Assembly: GCA_045643185.1 (NCBI GenBank)
Contig: JAZUKH010000137.1
Coordinates: forward strand, 1 to 38,123
Source: RGIG464 sp045643185
Lineage (GTDB): Bacteria; Myxococcota_A; Bradymonadia; UBA4248
Length of the DNA stretch: 38,123 nucleotides
Direction: 5' to 3'
Positions 7,109 to 15,024 of this stretch are shown here, piece by piece (within the stretch, counting starts at the first letter, position 1; every line of letters begins with the position of its first letter). The notes under the pieces were generated by a model. It was not told the DNA's origin. It searched no databases and worked only from the letters and a program-made list of their open reading frames with translations. The position numbers and the translations under genes are program-made.

Positions 7109-9109
7109 ATGATGAAACGGAACCTGATTTTGAGCCTTATATTTGTGTGTATCGCTGGTTGCGACGGTCACCTTTCAGATACGACCGGCCCGAATGATCC
7201 AGATCATCCGCAAAAAGAGACAATCGTGTGCGATACGAGCGAAGATTGTCCTGACGGCTATGGTTGTATCACCTACAAACGTGAATGTGTGCCCCTTCAC
7301 GACAACCGCAACTGTCTTTCCAATCTCGACTGTCCCGACATTCAGATCTGTGCCGAAGAATCAGCCCGCCTTTCCCCTGATCACTGTGACTTCTGTTATT
7401 GCACATTCGCGTGCAAGGAAGACAACGACTGCATTTCTGCAGGTCGAAACACCAAGTGCAGCACGCGCGCTGACATTTTGAATCCCCAATCGTTGTATTG
7501 TACGAAGATCCCAGCCACATGCGGCAATGGTCGCTTGGACGAGGGTGAATTGTGCGACAAATCGAACAATAACAACAGTACCAATTATCAGACCGTATTC
7601 TTCTCGGACCCCAACCCGACGTGTTCACTATGGAATCCCGATTCAACGTTCAAACGGGGTGGCATTCCCGGCTGCGCGACGACGTGTCTCGGCTACTCCA
7701 AAGGCAGCGGCAAAACCAAATGCGTCATGACGAGCGAACGTAACAACGTCAACGGTTTCGACACCTGTCAGGCCAACCTTTTTGTCGACCAAGATCGCTA
7801 CATTGCTTATGCGAACGTCAACTTTACGACAACCAAAAAAGAGTTTTACGACCGCGTACGCGGCACGATCCTGTGCGGTCCCAAGGACACGGGCATCACG
7901 ATCTTGACGACGTCGGCCAACATGCCGCCACTGACGGGCGGCGTGACCCCGTGTTTGCGCGAAGACGAATGTGACGGCACAATCACCCTGACACGTGACA
8001 TTTCAAACGTGGCCGTTGGCGCCGACGAAGCCCAGTGTATCGTTCTGCTCAACCTGGCTGGTGCCGGCGAAGGCACGGGCAGTATCATCTGCGACCTCGT
8101 ATATCGCGACAACGAAACCGAAATGCCCGTCAAAACCACCCTCCCCTCGGCCATGCTCGCCAACAAGGATGCTTGTGTCACCATCGCAGGACAATGCACT
8201 GAACTCGAAAAAACTACGTATGCCGAACTCACGACAGATGAAGAACGCGCAAACTTCTCTTGCGAAGCTGACGATTTCGACCTCTACGAAGCCTATTTGG
8301 CCTACAACCGCTGCAAACTCTCGAATTATCCGTACATCACCTATAAGCCCAAAAGCGGCTCCGCGCCTGTCGTATCGGAAGGGCTGCAGACCGTCGCCGT
8401 CTGGGACAAATATCCTGATCTTATCGGCAGTAACGGCTACCCCATCAAAAAGACGGACGCTCTGACGATGCTCAAAAAAGGCCTGGAAACCGAATCCGGG
8501 AACTTTAAGATCTTGAGTGATCCCACCAGTTCAACGTATCTAACGCTCAAACCCGATTCCGCAGCCCCGACCAATGACAACCGTGTAACTCAGAATACGG
8601 TTGCCCCCGATTCGGGCATCACAACCGCGCCCTTTGATACGCTTATCATCGGTAGTTTCCCAGTCACCGATACCGAAGAATCACCACTCGTCATTTCAAC
8701 CGACACCGTGCCTTATTTCACCATCAACACGCCTTATTTCGGTAACTACATTTCTCGCCGCCTCATCATCAAAGGCACAACGAATGGCGGCAATATCGCG
8801 GTGTCCTACACCGATGGCACGACCGAAACTTTTGTAGAAAAAGACATCGTCATGCCCGTTTCGGACGCAGAACCCTGCCCCGTCATTGTGGATGAAGAAA
8901 CCAACGAAGAAAGTCTTGATTACGAAACACATCCCGGTTGCATTGATGCAGACACCGAATCCACGCGCATCTTCAAATTTCCGGATCCGTTGATGACAGG
9001 CGATGACTCCATCAAGGAAGTCCGCATCTACCTTTACAATAGGACTGGCACAGGGAACTTCCGCCTTAACTTAATTCGTCTTGAAGGCGCTTCGACAGCC
9101 ATTTTCTAA
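7109..9109 (+). CDS. Cysteine-rich Myxococcota-type lipoprotein, unknown function
   Basis: A 666-residue lipoprotein: MMKRNLILSLIFVCIAGC gives a lipobox with Cys18. Residues about 40-135 are an array of C-x(5-7)-C pairs of the kind seen in Myxococcota surface proteins, ending in CGNGRLDEGELCD (138-150), a DUF4215-like start motif. The remaining 500 residues look beta-rich. The last 150 alternate short strands (YFTINTPYFGNYISRRLIIKG, ..EVRIYLYNRTGTGNFRLNLIRLEG), as in a jelly-roll ligand-binding domain; that is inference. Predicted site: outer-membrane lipoprotein, disulfide-stabilised. GGAG at 7095 supports the ATG at 7109 or a GTG at 7106. About 60 bases separate it from the dus gene. Confidence 0.8.
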   Translation: MMKRNLILSLIFVCIAGCDGHLSDTTGPNDPDHPQKETIVCDTSEDCPDGYGCITYKRECVPLHDNRNCLSNLDCPDIQICAEESARLSPDHCDFCYCTFACKEDNDCISAGRNTKCSTRADILNPQSLYCTKIPATCGNGRLDEGELCDKSNNNNSTNYQTVFFSDPNPTCSLWNPDSTFKRGGIPGCATTCLGYSKGSGKTKCVMTSERNNVNGFDTCQANLFVDQDRYIAYANVNFTTTKKEFYDRVRGTILCGPKDTGITILTTSANMPPLTGGVTPCLREDECDGTITLTRDISNVAVGADEAQCIVLLNLAGAGEGTGSIICDLVYRDNETEMPVKTTLPSAMLANKDACVTIAGQCTELEKTTYAELTTDEERANFSCEADDFDLYEAYLAYNRCKLSNYPYITYKPKSGSAPVVSEGLQTVAVWDKYPDLIGSNGYPIKKTDALTMLKKGLETESGNFKILSDPTSSTYLTLKPDSAAPTNDNRVTQNTVAPDSGITTAPFDTLIIGSFPVTDTEESPLVISTDTVPYFTINTPYFGNYISRRLIIKGTTNGGNIAVSYTDGTTETFVEKDIVMPVSDAEPCPVIVDEETNEESLDYETHPGCIDADTESTRIFKFPDPLMTGDDSIKEVRIYLYNRTGTGNFRLNLIRLEGASTAIF

Positions 9110-9172
9110 AGGCAAATTCTTCAAATTTCCCTCAAACAACGCAACTCATTCGTCCCAATCATCAAAAAGCTC

Positions 9173-10234
9173 ATGCAGATAGGTAATCTTCAAGTCAATC
9201 CAAACACGATCCTTGCCCCGATGGAGGGCATCACTGACATCACGTTTCGCCGCATGATCCGCGAATGCGGCGGCTGCGGTCTTTGTGTGACCGAATTTGT
9301 GAACTGCGAAGGTCTAACGCGCGATGTTGAACGCGTCTGGGCCAAAACGACGTGTGACAACGACGACGGCATCTCGTCCGTCCAGATCTACGGTCGTATT
9401 CCCGAAAACCTGGCACGCGCCGCAGCCATGTGCGAGCAACGCGGCGCCCAAATTGTCGATCTGAACCTCGGTTGCCCAGCCAAAAAAGTCGTTTCAGGCA
9501 ACGCGGGCTCGGCCTTGATGCGCGAACCCGAACTCTGTGCCGAGATCTTCAAACAGGTGAAGGCAGCCATCACGATTCCGATGACTGTCAAAATGCGTTT
9601 GGGTTGGAACAACTCGATGATGAACGTGGGCGAAATCGCACACATCGCTGAAAGTGAAGGCGCCGCGATGATCGCTGTCCACGCCCGAACGCGTGAAGAA
9701 GCCTACCGCGGTCACAGCCGCTGGCACCTCGTCAAACCGGTCGTCGAAGCGGCTCACATTCCCGTCGTGATCAACGGCGACATCCTGACCCGCGAAGACG
9801 CTCGCCAAGCACTCGCCGAATCGGGCGCCTGCGGCGTCATGATCGGGCGCGGTATGCTCAGAAATCCCTGGCTCATGCGACAGATCACTCAGGATCTTCA
9901 AGGCGAACCCATTTTTGAACCGACTTTACAGCAACGCGCTGCGTTCATTCATCACTACCTTGACGTGCTCGAAGACGCGGACATGACGCCTGGTGGGCGT
10001 CTCGGCAAATTCAAATGCTTCATTGGCTATTTCACACGGGGGCTCGCCTATTCAACGCAGATGCGAGAAATGATCTACAAAACGGGTGATCTGGAAGCCA
10101 TGCGGTCGATTTTGAGCGACTATTTTGACGTGCTGCAAAGCGACCACCTCGACGACATTTTCGACCGTGTGCTGATCGACCCCGTCAACCAGACCCGGTT
10201 CAAAGACGGGGACCCCCGAAGGATCGATTCATGA
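9173..10234 (+). CDS. dusB: tRNA-dihydrouridine synthase (DusB-like)
   Basis: FMN-dependent enzyme reducing uridine to dihydrouridine in the tRNA D-loop. The 353 residues show the Dus order: NTILAPMEGITDITFRR (FMN site, 11-27), VQIYG (70-74), DLNLGCPAKKVV with catalytic Cys101, TVKMRLGW with FMN-binding Lys140, AVHARTREEAYRG, and the phosphate-binding NGDI...GVMIGRGMLRNPWL. C-terminal helical tRNA-binding domain present. The motifs fit DusB/Dus family 1 best, but paralog assignment within Dus is uncertain. The ribosome-binding site is weak. Its stop overlaps the next gene's start by ATGA (10231-10234), indicating translational coupling to the sheath-like protein. Confidence 0.9.
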   Translation: MQIGNLQVNPNTILAPMEGITDITFRRMIRECGGCGLCVTEFVNCEGLTRDVERVWAKTTCDNDDGISSVQIYGRIPENLARAAAMCEQRGAQIVDLNLGCPAKKVVSGNAGSALMREPELCAEIFKQVKAAITIPMTVKMRLGWNNSMMNVGEIAHIAESEGAAMIAVHARTREEAYRGHSRWHLVKPVVEAAHIPVVINGDILTREDARQALAESGACGVMIGRGMLRNPWLMRQITQDLQGEPIFEPTLQQRAAFIHHYLDVLEDADMTPGGRLGKFKCFIGYFTRGLAYSTQMREMIYKTGDLEAMRSILSDYFDVLQSDHLDDIFDRVLIDPVNQTRFKDGDPRRIDS

Positions 10235-11265
10235 TACTCGCGATCATTCAAAGTCTGCCAAGTCACCCCACCCGCGTCGTTCGCACCGACACGTTTGCCA
10301 AGTTTCAACACTTGTGCGGCATGATCGAACAGACGAGTTATTTGGCGGCGCACGCCGCCTGCCATGCGACCATGAACGGCATGGATCGCACGCTCGTCGC
10401 AGATGCTGACCTCACGAGTGCTTCATCGCTTCGTGACGCAGCCCAAAAGCTCTTCACCGAAGCGCCCTTCGACGCCCTGGTGATGCCTGGCATCGTCGAA
10501 ACGGATCTCCAGAACGCCGTGCTGGACGTCTGCGCGCAACACGTGGGCGAGTTTAGTTTTCGCGTGTTTCTTGACGCCGCACGGAACACAGCACTTGACG
10601 CCCTCATCGCGAGACAACAAGCCCTGCCCCGCTTTGCAACGCTGTCCTGGCCGTGGGTCTCAACGATCACGCCCGGTCGCCGCTCTGCCGAGTTTCTTCC
10701 AGCGTCCTGCCTGATCGCGCCCCTCGCACTTGGTTGTTGTGACCACTTGCGCGGCGTCCATGACCTGGCCCCCGTCAACCCGTTTGATGCCGAAACATTG
10801 GCCGAAAACGGCGTCGAAGTGATGGCACAAAAAGTCGTGCAACGCCGCCCCGTCATTGGCCGTCTCGCCTCGCAACCGCCCAGACCGATACCCAAACCAG
10901 ACTTGTTGAACACGTTCGTCGAAGTGCCCTCGCCAATGCCCGTCGAACCCGACGATCCAATTCAGTCCAAGATCGACCGCGACGAAGCCGCCATCGAAGC
11001 CATGTTGCTCAACCAAATCGACGCTAAATGCGACGAAATTTTACGCACTGGGCCACTCAACAACGCGGCGCTGTGGTCCTCACTGACTCGGTGTGCCAAC
11101 TCGGTCTTGCGCGACGCCAAGGCGCGCGGACAAATCACGAATTTTCACGTGCGTTGTGACGAAGAAACTGCGTCCTGGGGAACGCCGACCACGCCTGTCG
11201 TCGAAGTCATCATCACTTTTGCCAAACGCGTCAAACAGCTCAAACTCGTTTCAAAACGCGGGTAA
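10231..11265 (+). CDS. Possible orphan contractile-tail-sheath-like protein
   Basis: A 344-residue protein without signal peptide or membrane segments, coupled to dus by an ATGA overlap. I see a tail-sheath-like series of patterns. LVMPGIVETDLQNAVLDVC is followed by a downstream RFATLSWPWV (sheath proteins carry an LxxPG...Q..L..C...Y..LYYPW pattern). Next, FLPASCLIAPLAL occupies the place of the family's VPPSG-VAG-YAR-D segment. The C-terminus ALWSSL...VLRDAKARG, FHVRCDEET, VVEVIITFAKRVKQLKL parallels the sheath C-terminal domain (W..l...v..fL..l...G...G, FfVrCD.eT, lvveIgvaP..). A Pro-rich linker lies around residues 205-250. No tube, baseplate or ATPase gene is nearby. Function is inferred from pattern only; a diverged, repurposed protein is as likely as a working sheath. 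Confidence 0.45.
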   Translation: MILAIIQSLPSHPTRVVRTDTFAKFQHLCGMIEQTSYLAAHAACHATMNGMDRTLVADADLTSASSLRDAAQKLFTEAPFDALVMPGIVETDLQNAVLDVCAQHVGEFSFRVFLDAARNTALDALIARQQALPRFATLSWPWVSTITPGRRSAEFLPASCLIAPLALGCCDHLRGVHDLAPVNPFDAETLAENGVEVMAQKVVQRRPVIGRLASQPPRPIPKPDLLNTFVEVPSPMPVEPDDPIQSKIDRDEAAIEAMLLNQIDAKCDEILRTGPLNNAALWSSLTRCANSVLRDAKARGQITNFHVRCDEETASWGTPTTPVVEVIITFAKRVKQLKLVSKRG

Positions 11266-11279
11266 GCGCACAAATCGTT

Positions 11280-11308
11280 GTAGAGACATAAAAAATGTGG
11301 GTCTCTAC
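11280..11308. repeat. Inverted repeat GTAGAGAC/GTCTCTAC
   Basis: Perfect 8-bp arms (11280-11287 and 11301-11308) with a 13-base A-rich loop just after the sheath-like gene. GTAGAGAC is also the start of the repeat units at about 45 and 26351. Confidence 0.5.
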
Positions 11309-11352
11309 CTGCGACCTGACAATTCAATGGCTTGCTCTCATTTGAGCTGAAT

Positions 11353-11381
11353 CATCCCCTCGCCATTATGGCGAGGGGATG
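11353..11381. terminator. Hairpin between convergent genes, probable terminator
   Basis: A perfect 12-bp stem CATCCCCTCGCC/GGCGAGGGGATG with a 5-base loop, placed between the convergent sheath-like (+) and DUF4139 (-) genes. There is no T-run on either side, so it may act as an mRNA-end stabiliser or a factor-dependent site. Confidence 0.55.
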
Positions 11382-11394
11382 AGATGAAATGGAG

Positions 11395-13530
11395 CTATAA
11401 TTCCATCGTTCTAACGACTGCCTTGATGGCAATTTCGTTTTCTGAAACACGGACGCGCATTTCGGTCAACTCAGTGGCGAGTGAGGCGATTTGCTTTTCG
11501 TTGCTAGACTGTCGCGCGATCAACTGATTTTTGAGCTTCTCGGCACTGGCTGATTTTACGTTTTTGAGATCCTTCAAAGACCACGTTATTTCGTCCTGAT
11601 CCCTTTCCAGACTCGATTTAACGTTTTCTTTTGAGTTCATATCGTCAAGAAGCTTTTGATTTTCGCGATACAGGCGAACAAACTCGCTGAGCGTTTCGAC
11701 CTTGTCACTCGGCAATGTTCCGGCTTTAATCGCGTTGTCAATAGCGTCGACGGCAATCGAACTTTCCAGGCCAATCGAGCCTTGTTTCAGACATTTAGCC
11801 TTATATTCAACGGTTTTTTTGGCACTGGCCTCGACGTCGATCGGCACCGAAATCGTCGAATCAGTTTTCACCGAGTCTTCTGGGAAATCGACCGGTTCAA
11901 AACAACTGGCTCTAGGAATCTGAGCCACGACCGTAAGGGGTTCGGAGGCATGACTGTTCACATCAAATGTGTATGTGCGAACCTGGTTGTATTCGTAATT
12001 GGCGCGGCCACGCGATATGCTTTTGAGCATATAATCATTTTTTGTCTCAAGATAACGCTGAGCGAGCGTTACTCTCGACTCGGCGGCAAACGTCAGTTGT
12101 GCCGTTGATCCCGGTGCCGTGCGCGACAAATAACCTTCACCAACGAATGTACTGCCGTGGTAAATGGTGATCGGACCTGGTTCAAGCGCCATTTCGGCAT
12201 CATTTTTCAACTGAATCGTTTGCCACGAATCTGACTGTTCACCGTTGTTCGTGCTTTCAAACAAACGGACTTCCTTCGCAGGGAGCTCGTGCTGCAGCAA
12301 ATTGACGAGTGCCGTCGAACTGTCTTTGACCGAAAGCGTACTCGCCAACGTGTAAGTGTCGAAAGCACCAACTTGAGCCATGTCGACATTCGAACCGTAG
12401 TCCTGATTGACCACGGATTCGACCGGGCTCTCTTCGTAACGCGCGGCGAACGAGGAATTACTCATGCCACCGGAACTCTTTTTAGCAGCCATTGGCGCAG
12501 CTTCTCTCTTCATACTGACAGACTCATCAGCATCAGCCAGCCACTCGGCTTCTTCTTGAACGAAGTCAGCCGTCGCAAACGTATCGTTCCTAGCCATGTC
12601 CCTGGTGGCCGATTTGGTTGCATAACCGGATTTTGTGACTTTGGGCGCAATCGCACGTTTTTGGGCGCGATCGGTCAGATCGGGACGCTCAAGATACTGC
12701 GGCGTATACAGATCGTAAGTGAAGCTCATCGGCTGACCACTGACGAGCGAAAAATCGATGTCTTCCCAGTCTGAACCACTCACGTTGCTGATGACCGCCC
12801 AACCTTGCAAAACGCTTTTACCGTCGTCAGACAAAACAAGCCGATACGCCGGTTTCCACGTGGGCATCGCAACGATGTACGATAGGGCGACGTCACGTTT
12901 TTGCGCACCATCTAACTGAATGCTGATCTCCACCTGTTTCCAGTCACCGTCGTTCAAGCTCACATCAAGTGAGCGAGCCAAGCCATCGGCCAAAGAACGA
13001 TCGTGCAAAGAAACCGACTCGATCGACGCATAGTCAAACACGTGCAGAATGTCGTCTTGATCGACAATGGTCAATTTCCAGTTCTCGGTGATCATCTGTC
13101 CGTCAGAATTGGCTGCCGGATTCGCTTCAACGCCGACGATGCGGCCTTCCACGGTCGAACGGCCTTTGGCCTCGACCGTCACATGCGCGCCGCGGAACGA
13201 CTGAAACATCTGTAACAAACCACCTTCGGGCACATCCGCTGTTTTGAGCGAGCCACGATCGACTGGCAATGAAATGCTGACCGGACGCCCGTTCGAACGG
13301 TCAATGACCGTCAAAGATTTGAGAATATCGTTGATCTGGTCACTACGAATGCTCAGCGAGATCGAATCCCCGTCAACGCTACCGGCGCGTTCCACATAGC
13401 CTACACCACTTTGATACATCACGACTTTACTGATCTTGATCGTATCTTCCTGAGCATTGTAATTGTTCGAAGCAGCACAGCCCGTCAAAAGCCCGACGAC
13501 AGCCAGGGCAAGCCCAAATCGCTTGTTCAT
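11395..13530 (-). CDS. DUF4139-domain lipoprotein
   Basis: A 711-residue lipoprotein (MNKRFGLALAVVGLLTGC, lipidated Cys18). The DUF4139 signature is at about 215-280: ALSYIVAMPTWKPAYRLVL, a WAVISNVSGSDWEDIDFSLVSGQP block and a Tyr/Pro-rich segment. The N-terminal 30-200 is beta-rich (KISKVVMYQSGVGYVER), as in other DUF4139 proteins. Residues about 285-375 are low-complexity and Ser/Ala/Glu-rich. The last 80 residues are a coiled coil (LLDDMNSKENVKSSLERDQ...ELTEMRVRVSENEIAI). The family, related to MuiA-type proteins, has no settled function; an outer-membrane-anchored periplasmic role is inferred. AAGGAA lies 9 bases upstream of the ATG. It is the last gene of a minus-strand run of envelope genes. 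Confidence 0.8.
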   Translation of the reverse strand: MNKRFGLALAVVGLLTGCAASNNYNAQEDTIKISKVVMYQSGVGYVERAGSVDGDSISLSIRSDQINDILKSLTVIDRSNGRPVSISLPVDRGSLKTADVPEGGLLQMFQSFRGAHVTVEAKGRSTVEGRIVGVEANPAANSDGQMITENWKLTIVDQDDILHVFDYASIESVSLHDRSLADGLARSLDVSLNDGDWKQVEISIQLDGAQKRDVALSYIVAMPTWKPAYRLVLSDDGKSVLQGWAVISNVSGSDWEDIDFSLVSGQPMSFTYDLYTPQYLERPDLTDRAQKRAIAPKVTKSGYATKSATRDMARNDTFATADFVQEEAEWLADADESVSMKREAAPMAAKKSSGGMSNSSFAARYEESPVESVVNQDYGSNVDMAQVGAFDTYTLASTLSVKDSSTALVNLLQHELPAKEVRLFESTNNGEQSDSWQTIQLKNDAEMALEPGPITIYHGSTFVGEGYLSRTAPGSTAQLTFAAESRVTLAQRYLETKNDYMLKSISRGRANYEYNQVRTYTFDVNSHASEPLTVVAQIPRASCFEPVDFPEDSVKTDSTISVPIDVEASAKKTVEYKAKCLKQGSIGLESSIAVDAIDNAIKAGTLPSDKVETLSEFVRLYRENQKLLDDMNSKENVKSSLERDQDEITWSLKDLKNVKSASAEKLKNQLIARQSSNEKQIASLATELTEMRVRVSENEIAIKAVVRTMEL

Positions 13531-13647
13531 AGTTTTTCATTCCTTCTATTAATAATACGTGAATAGATGCGCCCACGCGCAAACAACGCGCGTTATAGCA
13601 AATAAACCGGTGATTCGCCTTTATTCATTTCTGGAAAATTAACAAAG

Positions 13648-14949
13648 TTATTTCGTCAAACGCGCCTGAAATGAAGCTTCGACAAGTATCTCGATCGCTG
13701 ATTCGCGCATATACCGCCAGGCGTTGCCCAAGCCTTTGGGACGCGTTTGAAGTTTTTCGTTCAACCGGTCAATCCAATTGGGCAGAAGGTGATAAGCCGT
13801 GTTGAGCGCATCCGAAAACTCAGGCAGATGCACTTTTTGACAAGCGAGTTCAAATTCGCGTTTTCGCACGCAACGTGTCACCCAAGTGATGAGCGCAAAG
13901 ACGTAGGCGCCGCGCATGACCATGCGCGCCGTAGCTTCACCAGCGACGGCAAAGTCAATACCGGAACCGAATTCCCACGCCAAGGTCACGCCAGCGATCA
14001 GGCTCACGAAACACGTGATGAGCCAAAACTTAGGCCACCAGATCGATTTGAGCACCGGCATGGCCCAGATGGCCAAGGCGAACAACCACAGCACGAGCGC
14101 CGCCACCATCGAAAAAAAGCTTCCACTGAACTGAATGAAGATCGTGATGAGCGCGACCCACACGACGTATTTGCGTGTACGCAGAATTTGCTCAATGTCT
14201 GCCGGATTACAGCGCGATTTTTTGACGAAAGGCTCGATCACGGCCATAGCTTTGTCAGACGACGCGCCATTTTGAGCGTCCTCAGACGCATTTTCGCCAT
14301 CAAACGCAGCCTTCTCGCTCAAACCCGCATTCTGCGCGACAACCGGTTCACTCGGAATGCGCGCGTCGATGCGTTCACACACACTTTTGCCCCAAAACCA
14401 GCCTGTCGCGCCGGCAAAGCCGCCAATCAAAGCCAACACACCGACGAACGCGCCGATCAGCGTCCACGCGACGACCGATGTCCATTCAATGTCGAAGAAC
14501 GTCTGTCCCATCTTGACCAGTGCCGCCACAAAGTCGTTCCCGTAATAGACCCAAAGCTTGACGAGCGACTGAAACTGGCTCGACAACACGGCCAAAATGC
14601 CAGCCAGCATCATCGTAACGATCGACCGCGACGTGACGAACAAACCAAGTTCGATCATCAACGCTTCGCTCAAAATACCCACGACCGGTCCCAAAATGAT
14701 GCCGCCCGGTGAAAGACATTTGATGCACGCAGCGATGAGCGCAGAAGCCAGCGTCAATCCACGCACAGGATACACGCGACGTTGCGCGATCAACAAAATC
14801 ACGCTGAGCGTGGTCATGATCAAGCCGGTCTTGGGCACGTGCAAAACATGTAAAAACGTCCCCAACGTGAGTTCCAGGCCCCCCCACAAGGTGCCAAACA
14901 TGGCGACATAAGCCCAGAACTGTTTTTTTTCGGCTTTTTTCAACATCAT
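13648..14949 (-). CDS. Multi-pass membrane protein resembling ECF transporter S and T components
   Basis: A 433-residue membrane protein in two hydrophobic halves split by a charged, Ala/Glu-rich cytoplasmic loop (about 205-250). The first half has the WGGLELTLGTFLH, LSPGGIILGPVVGILSEALMIELGLF pattern known from ECF-transporter S-component-like proteins, with about six segments. The second half ends in MVMRGAYVFALITWVTRC...KVHLPEFSDALNTAYHLLPNWIDRL, resembling the coupling-helix region of T components (CbiQ/EcfT). A fused S-T arrangement is inferred; no ATPase gene is adjacent and the substrate is unknown. The ATG at 14949 is chosen over an upstream TTG at 14961. A hairpin just upstream separates it from the FG-GAP gene. 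Confidence 0.5.
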   Translation of the reverse strand: MMLKKAEKKQFWAYVAMFGTLWGGLELTLGTFLHVLHVPKTGLIMTTLSVILLIAQRRVYPVRGLTLASALIAACIKCLSPGGIILGPVVGILSEALMIELGLFVTSRSIVTMMLAGILAVLSSQFQSLVKLWVYYGNDFVAALVKMGQTFFDIEWTSVVAWTLIGAFVGVLALIGGFAGATGWFWGKSVCERIDARIPSEPVVAQNAGLSEKAAFDGENASEDAQNGASSDKAMAVIEPFVKKSRCNPADIEQILRTRKYVVWVALITIFIQFSGSFFSMVAALVLWLFALAIWAMPVLKSIWWPKFWLITCFVSLIAGVTLAWEFGSGIDFAVAGEATARMVMRGAYVFALITWVTRCVRKREFELACQKVHLPEFSDALNTAYHLLPNWIDRLNEKLQTRPKGLGNAWRYMRESAIEILVEASFQARLTK

Positions 14950-14962
14950 CAAACCACCCAAA

Positions 14963-14984
14963 ACGCGTCAATCATTTGACGCGT
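14963..14984 (-). terminator. Hairpin ACGCGTCAA/TTGACGCGT after the FG-GAP gene
   Basis: Perfect 9-bp inverted repeat with a TCAT/ATGA loop, followed on the minus strand by TTTT and then the start region of the next gene 13 bases away. It is a probable terminator of the FG-GAP gene or an attenuator for the membrane protein gene. Confidence 0.6.
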
Positions 14985-15024
14985 GGGCGGCTTTATCACA
15001 TCTGCAACCGAGTTGCAAAAGCAA

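Noticed and set aside
10231..11265. A complete contractile injection system locus
   Set aside because: Only one sheath-like gene is present; neighbours are dus and a DUF4139 lipoprotein, so no system can be claimed.
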